A stretch of DNA of 64,000 nt from Rhodococcus sp. KBS0724 (GTDB lineage Bacteria > Actinomycetota > Actinomycetes > Mycobacteriales > Mycobacteriaceae): positions 3,010,001 to 3,074,000 of the forward strand of contig NZ_VCBX02000001.1 in the NCBI RefSeq assembly GCF_005938745.2, read 5' to 3'. Shown here piece by piece: positions 9,643-18,507 of the stretch. Each line of letters begins with the position of its first letter. The stretch's first letter is position 1. A program made the position numbers and the translations under genes. A model generated the notes under the pieces. The model was not told the origin of the DNA and made no database searches. It worked only from the letters and a program-made list of their open reading frames with translations.

Positions 9643-10600
9643 ATGAATCGCCCCAGCCATGACGAAGCGGTCCGAATTCTGTCCGGCCTGACCGGCGGGG
9701 CATAACTTTCGACTGCTGAGCCAAGCGATGGAAGGCGCCGTTTATGCGATCGACCATGCTCGAGTTGCGAAGATCTGGGTCGGGGAGTCGGAGATGTCCC
9801 TGCAGCAGGATCGGACCTTCTATGACACGTTGGCGGTCAAGTCGTTTCGGTTCGCGACCCCTCGAATCCTCGAAGTTCATTTGATTGAGAATCGCTGCGT
9901 CACGATCGAGCAGCGACTGCCCGGCACGACCATGTCCCACCATCTCCGGTCCGGCCGGATCACCCTCGACAGGGCACGGTCCACGTTCGTCGACGTACTG
10001 GCAGATCTTGCGGCGAGCGGGCCACTGCCCGCGGCGCGAATCCTGCCCGCGGCGCGAGTCCTGCCCGTCATGGACGAGCACATCACGCACTATCACGCAG
10101 CCCAGAACTTCCCGGAGGCTCTCGGGGCCTTGGTGCAGCGTCGCGTCGGCCGCTTTCGGCAGGTTCTCGACAGTGCCGTCGAGGCACTCGATGCCGAGGT
10201 CGACGCACTGCGTGGTCGCTTGTATGAGATCGACACTGGCGACAGGACAGTCATCCATGGAGACCTCACGCTGGACAACATCCTGACCAACGATGACGGT
10301 GCCCTGACCGCAGTTCTCGACTGGGGTTTCTTCACCACGGAAGGCGACCCGGCGTTCGATGCCGCCGTGGCCGCCTCGATCTTCGACATGTACGGAGAAT
10401 CCGCCCTGGACACCGAACTAGGCCTCTACACGGAAATCGAGGAGCGGCTGGGCTATTCGCGTGAGGCCCTCCTGGTGTACCGAGCGGCGTATTCGTTGAT
10501 CACGGCGAACGCGTACGACGCCGACGGTAACGACGGTCACTTCGCCTGGTGTGTAGCTGCGCTGAACCGCCCGGACGTCGCACGCGCGCTCATCGGCTGA
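9643..10600 (+). pseudogene. APH-type phosphotransferase, frameshifted near the 5' end
   Basis: The gene starts at ATG 9643, seven bases after an excellent GGAGGG, and reads MNRPSHDEAVRILSGLTGGA before a TAA at 9703. Removing one G from the run at 9697-9700 continues it as GHNFRLLSQAMEGAVYAIDH in the frame that runs intact to 10600. The rest has the kinase-fold catalytic motif HGDLTLDNI and the metal-binding DWGFF, as in aminoglycoside/choline phosphotransferases. Either the strain has lost the gene, the G-run slips during expression, or the base is a sequencing error. An internal ATG at 9728 would remove most of the nucleotide-binding N-lobe start. The 3' end overlaps the convergent AraC gene by 11 bases. 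Confidence 0.75.
10029..10064 (+). repeat. 18-bp tandem duplication inside the phosphotransferase
   Basis: Two adjacent near-identical 18-base units encode LPAARI and LPAARV, followed by LPV. The duplication is in frame and lies in a loop of the C-lobe. Confidence 0.7.
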
Positions 10601-11606
10601 GCCATCGAGACTGCCCAGCAAGCTCCCTGCGCTTCGCGAGCGGTGTTGTGGAAAACCATCGTTTACAGCTTCGGGTCAGGGTGCTCGGTTCGGAATAGCC
10701 GAGTTGCCGTGACACTGCCGAGAGCGGGACGTCTGTGTTGGCGAGCAGGCTGTGTGCTAGTTCGCGTCGAGAATCGTCGACGAGTGATTCGAAGGTTCTG
10801 CCTTCCGAGGCCAGTCGTCTCTGCAATGTTCGCGGGTGCAATAGCATCAATGACGCGACTTGATCCAGCGTAGCCACGCCGGCGGGCAGGGATCGCACTA
10901 TCAACGCGGACACAGCGTCGTGGAACGCGACATTCGGATTTCGACCTGCCATGAAGCGCACGGCAAGGTCGTACGCCAGCGGATCTACACGAGGTAGATG
11001 GCGATGCATGACCCCACGCGGAAAAGTCAGTAAATTCCGGTCCGAGCCGAACTCGACAGAACACCCGAAATAGTCTGTGTATACACGCATCTCGGAGATG
11101 CGTGGATGCTGGAACGAGATATGCGTCGGATGGAAGTCGTGGCCGGCCATCATCCGGAACGTCTGAAGCGTAACTCCCAGTGCCAGTTCCACGACGTGCG
11201 ACCGGTGCGGCAGTCGATGCAGCACGGTGTCGAGCCCATAGGACACTTCGGTGTCCCCCATAATCAGCTCGACCGCCAACGCTGGGCTGTACACGTGGGC
11301 GTATCGAGCAACACCGTGCAACGCGTCGCCGATTGTCTCGGCACTGCGCACCGCGATCGCCACCGGGCCGAGGATGTCCGGGTCTTGCCTGCTCGCGAGC
11401 CTGAGAGCGAAGTCCGGCGTCCCTAGCTCCTGCGCGCAGAGTCCGAGCAACGTAGACAACGCACTGAACGGTACGAAGTTGTCGTAGGTGCCGATGATGG
11501 CCGGATTGATGCCTACCCGATCGCAATACTCGTGCGAATCTCCGCCGAGTTCGGAAATCAACTCGGGCAGCCGGGTCAGTGACGAGGCGCTGATGAGATC
11601 GGCCAT
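10590..11606 (-). CDS. AraC-family regulator with arabinose-binding-like sensor domain
   Basis: A 338-residue regulator of the OruR/ArgR-like AraC group. Residues about 20-200 resemble the Arabinose_bd ligand domain (LISELGGDSHEYCDRVGI, TPDFALRLASRQDPDILG). The C-terminal two HTH motifs are TLDQVASLMLLHPRTLQRRL and VSRQLGYSEPSTLTRSCKRW. The ATG at 11606 is chosen because the frame above it is rich in non-family residues and overlaps the putative operator. It is divergent from the aldehyde dehydrogenase operon and is its probable activator. Confidence 0.87.
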   Translation of the reverse strand: MADLISASSLTRLPELISELGGDSHEYCDRVGINPAIIGTYDNFVPFSALSTLLGLCAQELGTPDFALRLASRQDPDILGPVAIAVRSAETIGDALHGVARYAHVYSPALAVELIMGDTEVSYGLDTVLHRLPHRSHVVELALGVTLQTFRMMAGHDFHPTHISFQHPRISEMRVYTDYFGCSVEFGSDRNLLTFPRGVMHRHLPRVDPLAYDLAVRFMAGRNPNVAFHDAVSALIVRSLPAGVATLDQVASLMLLHPRTLQRRLASEGRTFESLVDDSRRELAHSLLANTDVPLSAVSRQLGYSEPSTLTRSCKRWFSTTPLAKRRELAGQSRWLSR

Positions 11607-11616
11607 GTGTCGAAAT

Positions 11617-11652
11617 GTAAATAAATTGGCGCCTGATGTCAATTTTACTTAC
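11617..11652. promoter_or_regulatory. imperfect inverted repeat between AraC and ALDH genes
   Basis: GTAAATAAATTG (11617-11628) and CAATTTTACTTAC (11640-11652) are near-complementary arms (one extra base and one mismatch) in an A+T-rich stretch of an otherwise G+C-rich region. It sits immediately before the AraC start and 70 bases before the ALDH start, and is a candidate regulator binding site. Confidence 0.5.
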
Positions 11653-11721
11653 GCCTGGGCAGTGATGATCGACACAGGTTGGATTGTTCAACGTCGAACG
11701 CCGTCCCTGGAGGAGCCAAAA

Positions 11722-13176
11722 ATGACATCACTCACCGACCGAACTGCGCTGTTCATCGACGGAGCGTGGAGAGCGCCGGACAGTTCCGAAACCATCCGAG
11801 TCGTATCGCCTTTCACGGAGCAGGAGATAGGCTCGTTCCCCGCTTCCGCGCCGACGGACGTCGACGCAGCGGTATCAGCGGCTCGAAAAGCATTGCGGCG
11901 GGCCGACTGGGCCGAACTTTCACCCGCCGAACGTGCGGGTGCCATCCGCAGGTTCGCCGACGAACTCGAAAAACGATCCGAAGACCGCGCGGTGACGGTC
12001 ACCCACCAGAACGGCATGCCCATCGAGCTTGCCCGCTTCGCCGAGGGTGCCGCGCCCGTCCAGCTTTTGCGCTATTACGCAGGACTCGCCGAGTCGACGC
12101 CCACCGAAGAGCGGCGCGCCAGCCAACCGATTCCGGGCACGACAATCGTGCGACGAGAGCCCGTCGGGGTTGTCGCTGCCATAGCGCCCTGGAACTTCCC
12201 GGCTGTGCTTTCGATGTTCAAGATCGCCCCGGCTCTTGCGGCGGGCTGCACCGTCGTCCTCAAGCCGTCGCCCGAAACTACTTTGGATTCCTACGTATTG
12301 GCCGAAGCCGCCATCGCGGCAGAACTTCCCGCGGGCGTCATCAACATCGTCACTGGTGGACCGGACATCGGTCAGTATCTCGTCGCGCATCCCGGCGTCG
12401 ACAAGGTCGCGTTCACCGGATCGACGGCGGCCGGTCGACACATCGGCACGGTATGTGGCGGAATGCTTCGCCCCGTTACCTTGGAGTTGGGTGGCAAGTC
12501 GGCGGCCCTGGTTCTCGACGACGCGGACGTCGAGGAGACGGTGACCGGTCTGGCAACGGCATCACTGCTCAACAGTGGGCAGACGTGCTATATGTCGACT
12601 CGAATTTTGGTTCCGCGCAGCCACAGTCAAGCCTACATCGACGCCATCACTGCCATGGCTGAGAGTCTGCAGGTCGGCGATCCGATGGACCCGTCGACGT
12701 TCGTCGGTCCGATGGTGAGCGCAAGGCAACAGGAACGCGTGCTGTCCTTGATCGACCAGGGTCGCTCGGAGGGCGGAACTGTCACCACCGGTGGCGGACG
12801 CCCTACCGATCTCGACACCGGATTCTTCGTGCAGCCCACGGTGTTCGCTGATGTCGACAATGCCAGCACCATCGCACGGCAGGAGGTGTTCGGGCCGGTA
12901 CTGTCCGTTATTGCCTACGACGACGTCGATGATGCTGTCGCACTTGCCAACGACTCCGAGTACGGCCTCGGTGGGACTGTGTGGACCTCCGACGAGGAAC
13001 GCGGTATCGCAGTTGCCCGACGCGTCGAGACCGGTTCGTTCGGTGTCAACACCTTCAACCTCGACTGGGGTTCACCGTTCGGCGGTGTCAAAGCCAGCGG
13101 CCTGGGTCGTGAACTCGGTCCCGAAGGGCTCGCGTCGTACCAGCAGCTCAAATCCATCTTCCTTGCATCCTCGTAA
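11722..13176 (+). CDS. aldehyde dehydrogenase (NAD(P)+)
   Basis: Oxidises an aldehyde to the carboxylic acid with NAD(P)+. It has the ALDH superfamily landmarks: APWNFPAVLS, FTGSTAAGRHIG, the general-base glutamate in LELGGKSAAL (about residue 255) and the nucleophilic cysteine in NSGQTCYMS (about 289), plus EVFGPVLSVI. At 484 residues it has normal length. ATG 11722 has GGAGGAG six bases upstream. It heads an operon with a mycothiol-dependent-fold protein and a short-chain dehydrogenase, so the aldehyde is probably made by that dehydrogenase from an alcohol. Confidence 0.92.
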   Translation: MTSLTDRTALFIDGAWRAPDSSETIRVVSPFTEQEIGSFPASAPTDVDAAVSAARKALRRADWAELSPAERAGAIRRFADELEKRSEDRAVTVTHQNGMPIELARFAEGAAPVQLLRYYAGLAESTPTEERRASQPIPGTTIVRREPVGVVAAIAPWNFPAVLSMFKIAPALAAGCTVVLKPSPETTLDSYVLAEAAIAAELPAGVINIVTGGPDIGQYLVAHPGVDKVAFTGSTAAGRHIGTVCGGMLRPVTLELGGKSAALVLDDADVEETVTGLATASLLNSGQTCYMSTRILVPRSHSQAYIDAITAMAESLQVGDPMDPSTFVGPMVSARQQERVLSLIDQGRSEGGTVTTGGGRPTDLDTGFFVQPTVFADVDNASTIARQEVFGPVLSVIAYDDVDDAVALANDSEYGLGGTVWTSDEERGIAVARRVETGSFGVNTFNLDWGSPFGGVKASGLGRELGPEGLASYQQLKSIFLASS

Positions 13177-13189
13177 GAATCGAGCCACT

Positions 13190-13981
13190 ATGTCCGACGC
13201 AGGACTCGCCGGCGCCCGTGCGCTGGCAGAAAACACAGTGAAAATCGCCGAGCAGTTTGGGACCGCCGAGTGGGAAGCCGACAGTGCGTGCAACGGCTGG
13301 CGAGTCCACGACCTCATTGGCCACATGGCGTTTTTCTTCAACTTCATCGCTGATCCGAACCTAGTGTTCCCGCAGAACCCCAGTGGAAAGTCCGAGCGGC
13401 TCAACGACGCTGCTGTTCGCGAGCGCGCCGAACTACCGCATGAGCAGATCCTGAACTATTACCGGGAACAGTCCGAAGCCGGCCTCGCGACGTTGGCGGC
13501 GCTGCAAGGAGAAGAACTGCGCGACAACCCGATCGAGATGCTCGACCTCGGAACTTATCGCCTTCATCAGCTCAGTGACGCGGTGTCGTTCGACCATCTC
13601 GTCCATCTGACGTCGGATCTTCTGGCGCCGTTCGGTCCGATTACCTACAGTGAGATCGATTTGGCGGCCGCTATCGATCCGGCGATCGACTGGATGGTCT
13701 CAGGACTCCCGCAGATGTGCGGCGAATCAGTCGCTGTCGCTCTGACATCCCCTGTGGCACTGCGACTCAACGGTGCCACCGAGCGAACTTTCGTCCTCGC
13801 CCGTGGCGATGGGGGAGTGACCGTCACCGAAACCGACGACGTGCCGGAGAACGTCGCGACAACCCAGGCCACCGAATTCCTGCGGTGGGGGACCACCCGC
13901 TCGGCATGGCGATCCGCCGTCGAGGTTTCCGGCGACCGCACAACCGTCGCGGCGGTTCTCGATGCCATCGACATCGTCTGA
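13190..13981 (+). CDS. maleylpyruvate isomerase-family mycothiol-dependent enzyme
   Basis: A 263-residue DinB/MDMPI-fold protein. The N-terminal part has NGWRVHDLIGHMAFFF, matching the metal-binding helix of the family (WRVxDLIxH), and a later histidine-bearing helix SFDHLVHLTSDLL. A second domain (from about residue 175) is the SCP2-like C-terminal part (VALRLNGATERTFVLARGDG). Members use mycothiol, the actinobacterial thiol. It starts 13 bases after the aldehyde dehydrogenase stop, in the same operon, so a mycothiol adduct of an aldehyde or electrophile is a plausible substrate (inference). Confidence 0.8.
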   Translation: MSDAGLAGARALAENTVKIAEQFGTAEWEADSACNGWRVHDLIGHMAFFFNFIADPNLVFPQNPSGKSERLNDAAVRERAELPHEQILNYYREQSEAGLATLAALQGEELRDNPIEMLDLGTYRLHQLSDAVSFDHLVHLTSDLLAPFGPITYSEIDLAAAIDPAIDWMVSGLPQMCGESVAVALTSPVALRLNGATERTFVLARGDGGVTVTETDDVPENVATTQATEFLRWGTTRSAWRSAVEVSGDRTTVAAVLDAIDIV

Positions 13982-14017
13982 TCCACAAGAACCCACGATT
14001 TTGAAGAGGAAATAACT

Positions 14018-14854
14018 ATGTCTCAGTACTTGCAGGACAAGGTCGTTCTCATCACCGGTGCAGGCGGTGGATTCGGTCAACTCATCGCAGAGAAGGTGGC
14101 AGCGCAGGGCGCCAAGGTCGTTGGCGTCGACATCAACGAAGCCGGCCTGAAGACCGTGTTCGACGGCATCGCGGCCGCCGGATTCACCGGCACCTACAAG
14201 GTCGCCGACGTCACCGACATGGAGCAAGTCTTCGCTGCAGCGCAGCACGGCATTTCGGAGTACGGAGCGCTCGACGTACTGGTCAACAATGCAGGCGTCA
14301 TGCCGCTCGCATATTTCGCCGACCACGAACGTGCGTGGCAGAAGTGGCACAAGGCAATCGACATCAACATCAAGGGCGTCGTCAACGGAATCTCTGCCGT
14401 CTACGACCAGATGATCGAACAGGGGCGCGGCCAGGTTGTCAACATCTCGTCGATCTTCGGAAATGCCGGCATCGACGGTTCCGGCGTCTACAGCGCGACC
14501 AAGGCTGCAGTCACCACGATCTCGGATTCGCTGCGAATCGAGGCCAAGGGCAAGATCAAGGTCACGACGGTCAAGCCCACGGGTGTGACGGGCACAAACT
14601 TGGCGAGCTGGATCGTCAACGAGAATGCGATCCTCGGTCTCACCGGCCAGCGTGCCGCGACCTTCACCGAGAACATGGGCGCGGCGACCACCGACTCGTT
14701 GCGCCCGGAGCAGATGGACGTCGACAACATCGAATACTGGCTCATCAAGCCCGACGACCTGGCCGACGCCGTAGTTCACGTCATTGATCAGCCGTGGGGG
14801 ATCAGCATCAGTGACATCACCGTCCGCGCCAGCGGTGAGGACTACCTGTACTGA
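14018..14854 (+). CDS. short-chain dehydrogenase/reductase
   Basis: A classical SDR of 278 residues: cofactor motif TGAGGGFGQ, NNAG, catalytic serine in VVNISSIFG and the tyrosine/lysine pair YSATK (Tyr about 158). The acidic residue at the end of beta-2 (VVGVDIN) suggests NAD(H) preference. GAGGAA precedes the ATG. As third gene after an aldehyde dehydrogenase and a mycothiol-dependent-type enzyme, it likely oxidises an alcohol in the same degradative route. A strong terminator follows. Confidence 0.9.
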   Translation: MSQYLQDKVVLITGAGGGFGQLIAEKVAAQGAKVVGVDINEAGLKTVFDGIAAAGFTGTYKVADVTDMEQVFAAAQHGISEYGALDVLVNNAGVMPLAYFADHERAWQKWHKAIDINIKGVVNGISAVYDQMIEQGRGQVVNISSIFGNAGIDGSGVYSATKAAVTTISDSLRIEAKGKIKVTTVKPTGVTGTNLASWIVNENAILGLTGQRAATFTENMGAATTDSLRPEQMDVDNIEYWLIKPDDLADAVVHVIDQPWGISISDITVRASGEDYLY

Positions 14855-14867
14855 CGGATGCATAGGA

Positions 14868-14914
14868 GCCCTCTCCCTTCGGACTTGGTGCACCAGAGTT
14901 CGAAGGGAGAGGGC
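14868..14914 (+). terminator. strong terminator ending the ALDH-SDR operon
   Basis: A perfect 14-bp stem, GCCCTCTCCCTTCG (14868-14881) with its complement at 14901-14914; weaker pairing extends into the loop. It begins 13 bases after the SDR stop. No T-run follows, as is common in actinobacteria. Confidence 0.85.
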
Positions 14915-15116
14915 CGGCCGCAGATCGAATTTCCTGGTCACGCGGACAGAGATTCGCTACCTGAGTCCGAGCGGCGAATGTCGAAATTTAGCCAGGTTTA
15001 CCAGGTTTGAATGCTGTTGAGAGAGAATAGAATTTCAGCTCATTTGTAAGTTGTTGTGTACTAATCAACTGGGCATCTCGAAAATCGTCTCGACGAGTTT
15101 TGTAACCGGTTGGGGA

Positions 15117-15791
15117 TCAGAAGATTCCGCCGATTCCCTTGCCGATCAGGACAACTCCGATCACCAAGATCAGCACACTCATTACCGTGGTGTTGTTCTC
15201 CTGGAGCCAGACTTTGAGCTTGGCCAACGGTTCGCGGAGTCGATCTGCAGCCACCAGGTACCCGAGGACGGGGATCGCTACGGTGGAAGCAGCGATGATC
15301 GTGAACACCAGAATCGAGATGATCACCTCGCCGGTTGCCAGCGACGCCGAACCGATCGACACGCCTGCCGCGATGCACATGAGCAGGTTCTTCGGATTGA
15401 TCGCCGCCAGCGCGAATCCGAGACCTAATCCCTTGAGTGCGGTCATTTCGTCGATGGCGTGCATCCACTTCGGTGTCTCGTGCTCGCCGCCGCGGCTACG
15501 CCACTGCTTGACTCCGAAGGTCAGCAGGAGGGCGCCGAGCGTTAGTTTGATCCATGAGACTGTGGTGGACTGTCCGTCGTCGGAAGCGCTGATGGTGCTG
15601 GACAGGACGACGAAAAGAACTGTCGCGATGATGATTCCGAGTATCCAGCCTGCGGCGAATCCGATGCTGGTGCTGCCGGCGCGTTTGGAGAGCAACATCA
15701 ATATCGTGGCGATGATGGGAACCGGCGACACTGCGACTCCGATGGAGAGGGGGAGGAGGTCTCCGATGACGGAACCCATGTCGAAACTCAT
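15117..15791 (-). CDS. GAP/Sap-family membrane protein
   Basis: A polytopic membrane protein of 224 residues with about six hydrophobic segments, matching the GAP (Sap, sulfolipid-1-addressing) family related to LysE exporters. It starts LLPLSIGVAVSPVPIIATI, the conserved first helix, and contains FALAAINPKNLLMCIAAG, the family's NPKN motif in the fourth helix. In mycobacteria homologues help export of surface glycolipids; the substrate here is unknown. ATG at 15791 or 15779 are both possible. It stands alone, facing away from the next gene. Confidence 0.85.
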   Translation of the reverse strand: MSFDMGSVIGDLLPLSIGVAVSPVPIIATILMLLSKRAGSTSIGFAAGWILGIIIATVLFVVLSSTISASDDGQSTTVSWIKLTLGALLLTFGVKQWRSRGGEHETPKWMHAIDEMTALKGLGLGFALAAINPKNLLMCIAAGVSIGSASLATGEVIISILVFTIIAASTVAIPVLGYLVAADRLREPLAKLKVWLQENNTTVMSVLILVIGVVLIGKGIGGIF

Positions 15792-16191
15792 TTCTCATCG
15801 TGGTGGTAGAGACGGTGGTCGAGCGAACGCGTCCGGTTCGCCAGTACAGGCAATCAGGACGCGTGGTGGAGCGGGAACGATTCTTCTTCTAGGCGAGGTT
15901 TGTCGAGATCAGCCCGGAAGAGTGCCCGGCGAACGCCTCGCGGACCTGGCCGACCGTCGAATATCAGTCCCTTGCTTCCGTGTTTTCACGGTGCCGATCG
16001 CCTCGTGCGCCCTTGTGTGGACGGGAACCTCCACACAGTAAGTGTGCGAGCCACAGAAAAGCCTCCAACCGATAATGCCGCCAATGCTGCTGCGGGACAA
16101 TGCTGACACGATGGATGTCGACGTAGTTCGCGCCTCATTCGAAAGGGATGAGAGGTTCATCCCCATCTGTCTCCTCTCATACGATTCCCAC
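15792..16191. other. 400-bp divergent intergenic region
   Basis: No convincing gene. It separates the divergent GAP-family and alpha/beta-hydrolase genes and must hold both promoters. Near its end, ATGAGAGG (16148-16155) and CCTCTCAT (16173-16180) form 8-bp inverted arms just before the hydrolase ATG, a possible operator or mRNA hairpin. No clear Shine-Dalgarno precedes that ATG. Confidence 0.4.
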
Positions 16192-17856
16192 ATGAAACGT
16201 GTGTGGGAAGGTGTGCGGCGCTATTGCAAGACGCTGCATTCGGTCGGCCTGTCGTTCGGTTTGGTGTTTTTCGTCCTCTCTATGAGCCCGTCCCTGTTAC
16301 CACGCGCGTGGTATCTGCAGGGCGTGGCAACCGGTATTTCCGTCGCCACGGGATACGGCATCGGTGTGACCGTGGCGTGGATGATCCGCAAATGCGGAGT
16401 CCAACCAACCTGGTCGGCTCGGACAAAGAAGATTGGCTGGATCGTACTCGCGGTTCTGGCAGTGATCCTGGTACCTCTCTTCCTGATCCTGGGATCGTGG
16501 TGGCAGCAGATCGTCCGTGATCTGGTCGAGGCACCGCGCGCCAACCGGGCGAACTACATACTGGTACTGCTGATTTCGGCAGCAGTATGGTTCATCCTGC
16601 TCGAGGCGGGTCGCGGTCTTCGGTACCTCACCAGAGGGCTCGCTGCCGTCGCTCTGCGGTTCATTCCCAAGGAGGCAGCGAAAGTTGCCAGTTTGGTCGT
16701 CGTCTTCGCGTTGGCGATCTTCGTCGTCAACGGTGCCCTCTACAACGGGCTCATCGCTTTCGCGAACTGGAGTTTCTCCGGCGCGGACAACGACACACCG
16801 GACGGCATCAACCAGCCGCCGATCGCCGAACGCAGTGGTTCACCCATGTCTGCTGAGGCATGGGATTCGCTCGGCAAGGAAGGGCGCACCTTCATGGGTA
16901 GCGGCCCGTCCGCCGAGAAGATCGCCGCAGTGACCGGCCGGGACGCAAAGCAACCGATCCGCGTGTACGCCGGCCGCGAGTCGTCCGATTCGGTCAACGG
17001 CGTCGCACTGCGGGTCGTCGACGAACTCGAGCGTACCGGTGGCTTCGATCGCGGGACCCTTGCCGTCGTGACCACCACCGGCCGCGGCTGGGTCAACGAC
17101 GATGTGGCGTCCGCCTTCGAATACGTCCAGGGCGGAGACACCGCCATCGCGGCGATGCAGTACTCGTTCCTTCCCAGCCCTTTGGCGTTCATCGCTGACC
17201 GTGAAACCCCGATGGCGGCCGGCCGGGCGCTGTTCAACGCCGTCTACGCGAAGTGGATCGATCTGCCGCTTGACAAGCGTCCCAAGCTTGTCGTCTTCGG
17301 TGAGAGTCTCGGATCGTACGGTGGGCAGGCTGCATTCGCGGGAGCACAGGACATGGCGACGCGTGTTGATGGGGCATTGTGGTCGGGGACACCGAACTTC
17401 ACCGCACAATGGCAGGAGATCACCGATAGTCGGGACTCCGGCTCGCCGGAAGCTGTGCCGGTGATCGATGGCGGTCGGGCGATCCGGTTCGCCGCTTACC
17501 CGGAGGATCTCGCGTTGGATGCGCCATGGGACGACTCACGTGTGGTGTATTGGCAGCATGCCAGTGACCCGATTGTCTGGTGGTCCTTCGACCTGCTTCT
17601 CAACAAGCCGGACTGGCTGGCCGAGCCTCTCGGCCGTGACGTCGACCCGGGTATGAGGTGGATACCGCTGGTGACGTTCTGGCAGGTGACTCTCGACATG
17701 GTGTTCTCGGCTGATGTGCCGTCCGGTCACGGCCACAACTACGGTGCCGAGGCAGCGGACATGTGGGCGCAGATCCTGCACCCCGAGGGCTGGTCTCAGT
17801 CGGACACCGACACGATCCGCGAGGCCCTGACGAACAATTTCCAACCCACCAAGTAG
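16192..17856 (+). CDS. membrane-anchored alpha/beta-hydrolase (Abhydrolase_9 type)
   Basis: A 554-residue protein with an N-terminal membrane domain (about four hydrophobic segments up to residue 210, including LSFGLVFFVLSMSPSLLPRAW) and a C-terminal alpha/beta-hydrolase domain. The nucleophile elbow is VVFGESLGSYGG, and VPSGHGHNYG near the end supplies the candidate histidine. This matches the actinobacterial Abhydrolase_9 family (DUF with N-terminal membrane part), function unproven, perhaps an esterase acting on envelope lipids. The ATG at 16192 fits the first hydrophobic segment; the longer frame from 16042 looks non-coding. Confidence 0.85.
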   Translation: MKRVWEGVRRYCKTLHSVGLSFGLVFFVLSMSPSLLPRAWYLQGVATGISVATGYGIGVTVAWMIRKCGVQPTWSARTKKIGWIVLAVLAVILVPLFLILGSWWQQIVRDLVEAPRANRANYILVLLISAAVWFILLEAGRGLRYLTRGLAAVALRFIPKEAAKVASLVVVFALAIFVVNGALYNGLIAFANWSFSGADNDTPDGINQPPIAERSGSPMSAEAWDSLGKEGRTFMGSGPSAEKIAAVTGRDAKQPIRVYAGRESSDSVNGVALRVVDELERTGGFDRGTLAVVTTTGRGWVNDDVASAFEYVQGGDTAIAAMQYSFLPSPLAFIADRETPMAAGRALFNAVYAKWIDLPLDKRPKLVVFGESLGSYGGQAAFAGAQDMATRVDGALWSGTPNFTAQWQEITDSRDSGSPEAVPVIDGGRAIRFAAYPEDLALDAPWDDSRVVYWQHASDPIVWWSFDLLLNKPDWLAEPLGRDVDPGMRWIPLVTFWQVTLDMVFSADVPSGHGHNYGAEAADMWAQILHPEGWSQSDTDTIREALTNNFQPTK

Positions 17857-18222
17857 TAGTCGCTTTCCAGATCTGATTCAGGAATTCCCGGCGGCTATTT
17901 CGTCGAGATACGGGGAAAACTGAGCTACTCACATGGAAATTGGTCAGTCCGGATTCCGTAAGTAGCCTGAGCGCCAGGTCATTTGCGGACTCGTACCTGC
18001 CCGAGTTGGCACCTAATGCCGTGCGGTGGTTTGACGGTGAAAACGCGAGATCAAGTTTGTTCGAGACGCTGATCGATATCACAGTGTGAAAACGAAACCA
18101 GTGCCCGGACTTTTCGAGGCGAAAGATTCCGGCCTCTCGTGCGCGGAGATAAGTGAGGCTGGACAGATAACAACACGTATTTTTCCGGGTCTACGCAATT
18201 CATTTTTTGAAAGGGTCTCTTC
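17857..18222. other. 366-bp intergenic region
   Basis: No gene, RNA or clear hairpin was recognised. It must contain the promoter of the small membrane protein at 18223. Confidence 0.4.
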
Positions 18223-18507
18223 ATGCTCATCATCGGAATTATTCTGTTCGGAATCCTCGTCGGTGCGGGAGCCCAGTTGATCTTGGGTACGGACACTGCG
18301 CGACTGGACTGGACCTTCGCCTTCATCGCCGGGATTGGTGGTTCGTTGGTGGGTGGGTTGCTCGCGAGTCTGATCGCGGGTGACGGAGTATCGCTGCGCC
18401 CGAGCGGAATTCTGGGCTCACTTGTCGGTGCTCTGGTCATTACTGCGGGCTGGCAATGGTACCGCCGGAGCAATACGGGCGCAGCTGACTCTTCCTCGGA
18501 CCGCTGA
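18223..18507 (+). CDS. small membrane protein, GlsB/YeaQ/YmgE-like
   Basis: A 94-residue protein with three hydrophobic helices: LIIGIILFGILVGAGAQLIL, a glycine-rich second helix (GIGGSLVGGLLASLI) and ILGSLVGALVITAGWQWY. The glycine-rich pattern matches the transglycosylase-associated/GlsB family, small integral proteins often induced by general stress. ATG 18223 is preceded by AAAGGG. It stands alone between two long gene-free stretches. Confidence 0.75.
   Translation: MLIIGIILFGILVGAGAQLILGTDTARLDWTFAFIAGIGGSLVGGLLASLIAGDGVSLRPSGILGSLVGALVITAGWQWYRRSNTGAADSSSDR

Noticed and set aside
12791..13189. upstream extension of the mycothiol-type gene into the ALDH gene
   Set aside because: It is the shadow frame of the aldehyde dehydrogenase; the family start at 13190 is clear.
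16042..16191. N-terminal extension of the membrane alpha/beta-hydrolase
   Set aside because: The added 50 residues lack family character and overlap the likely promoter; the ATG at 16192 leads directly into the first helix.
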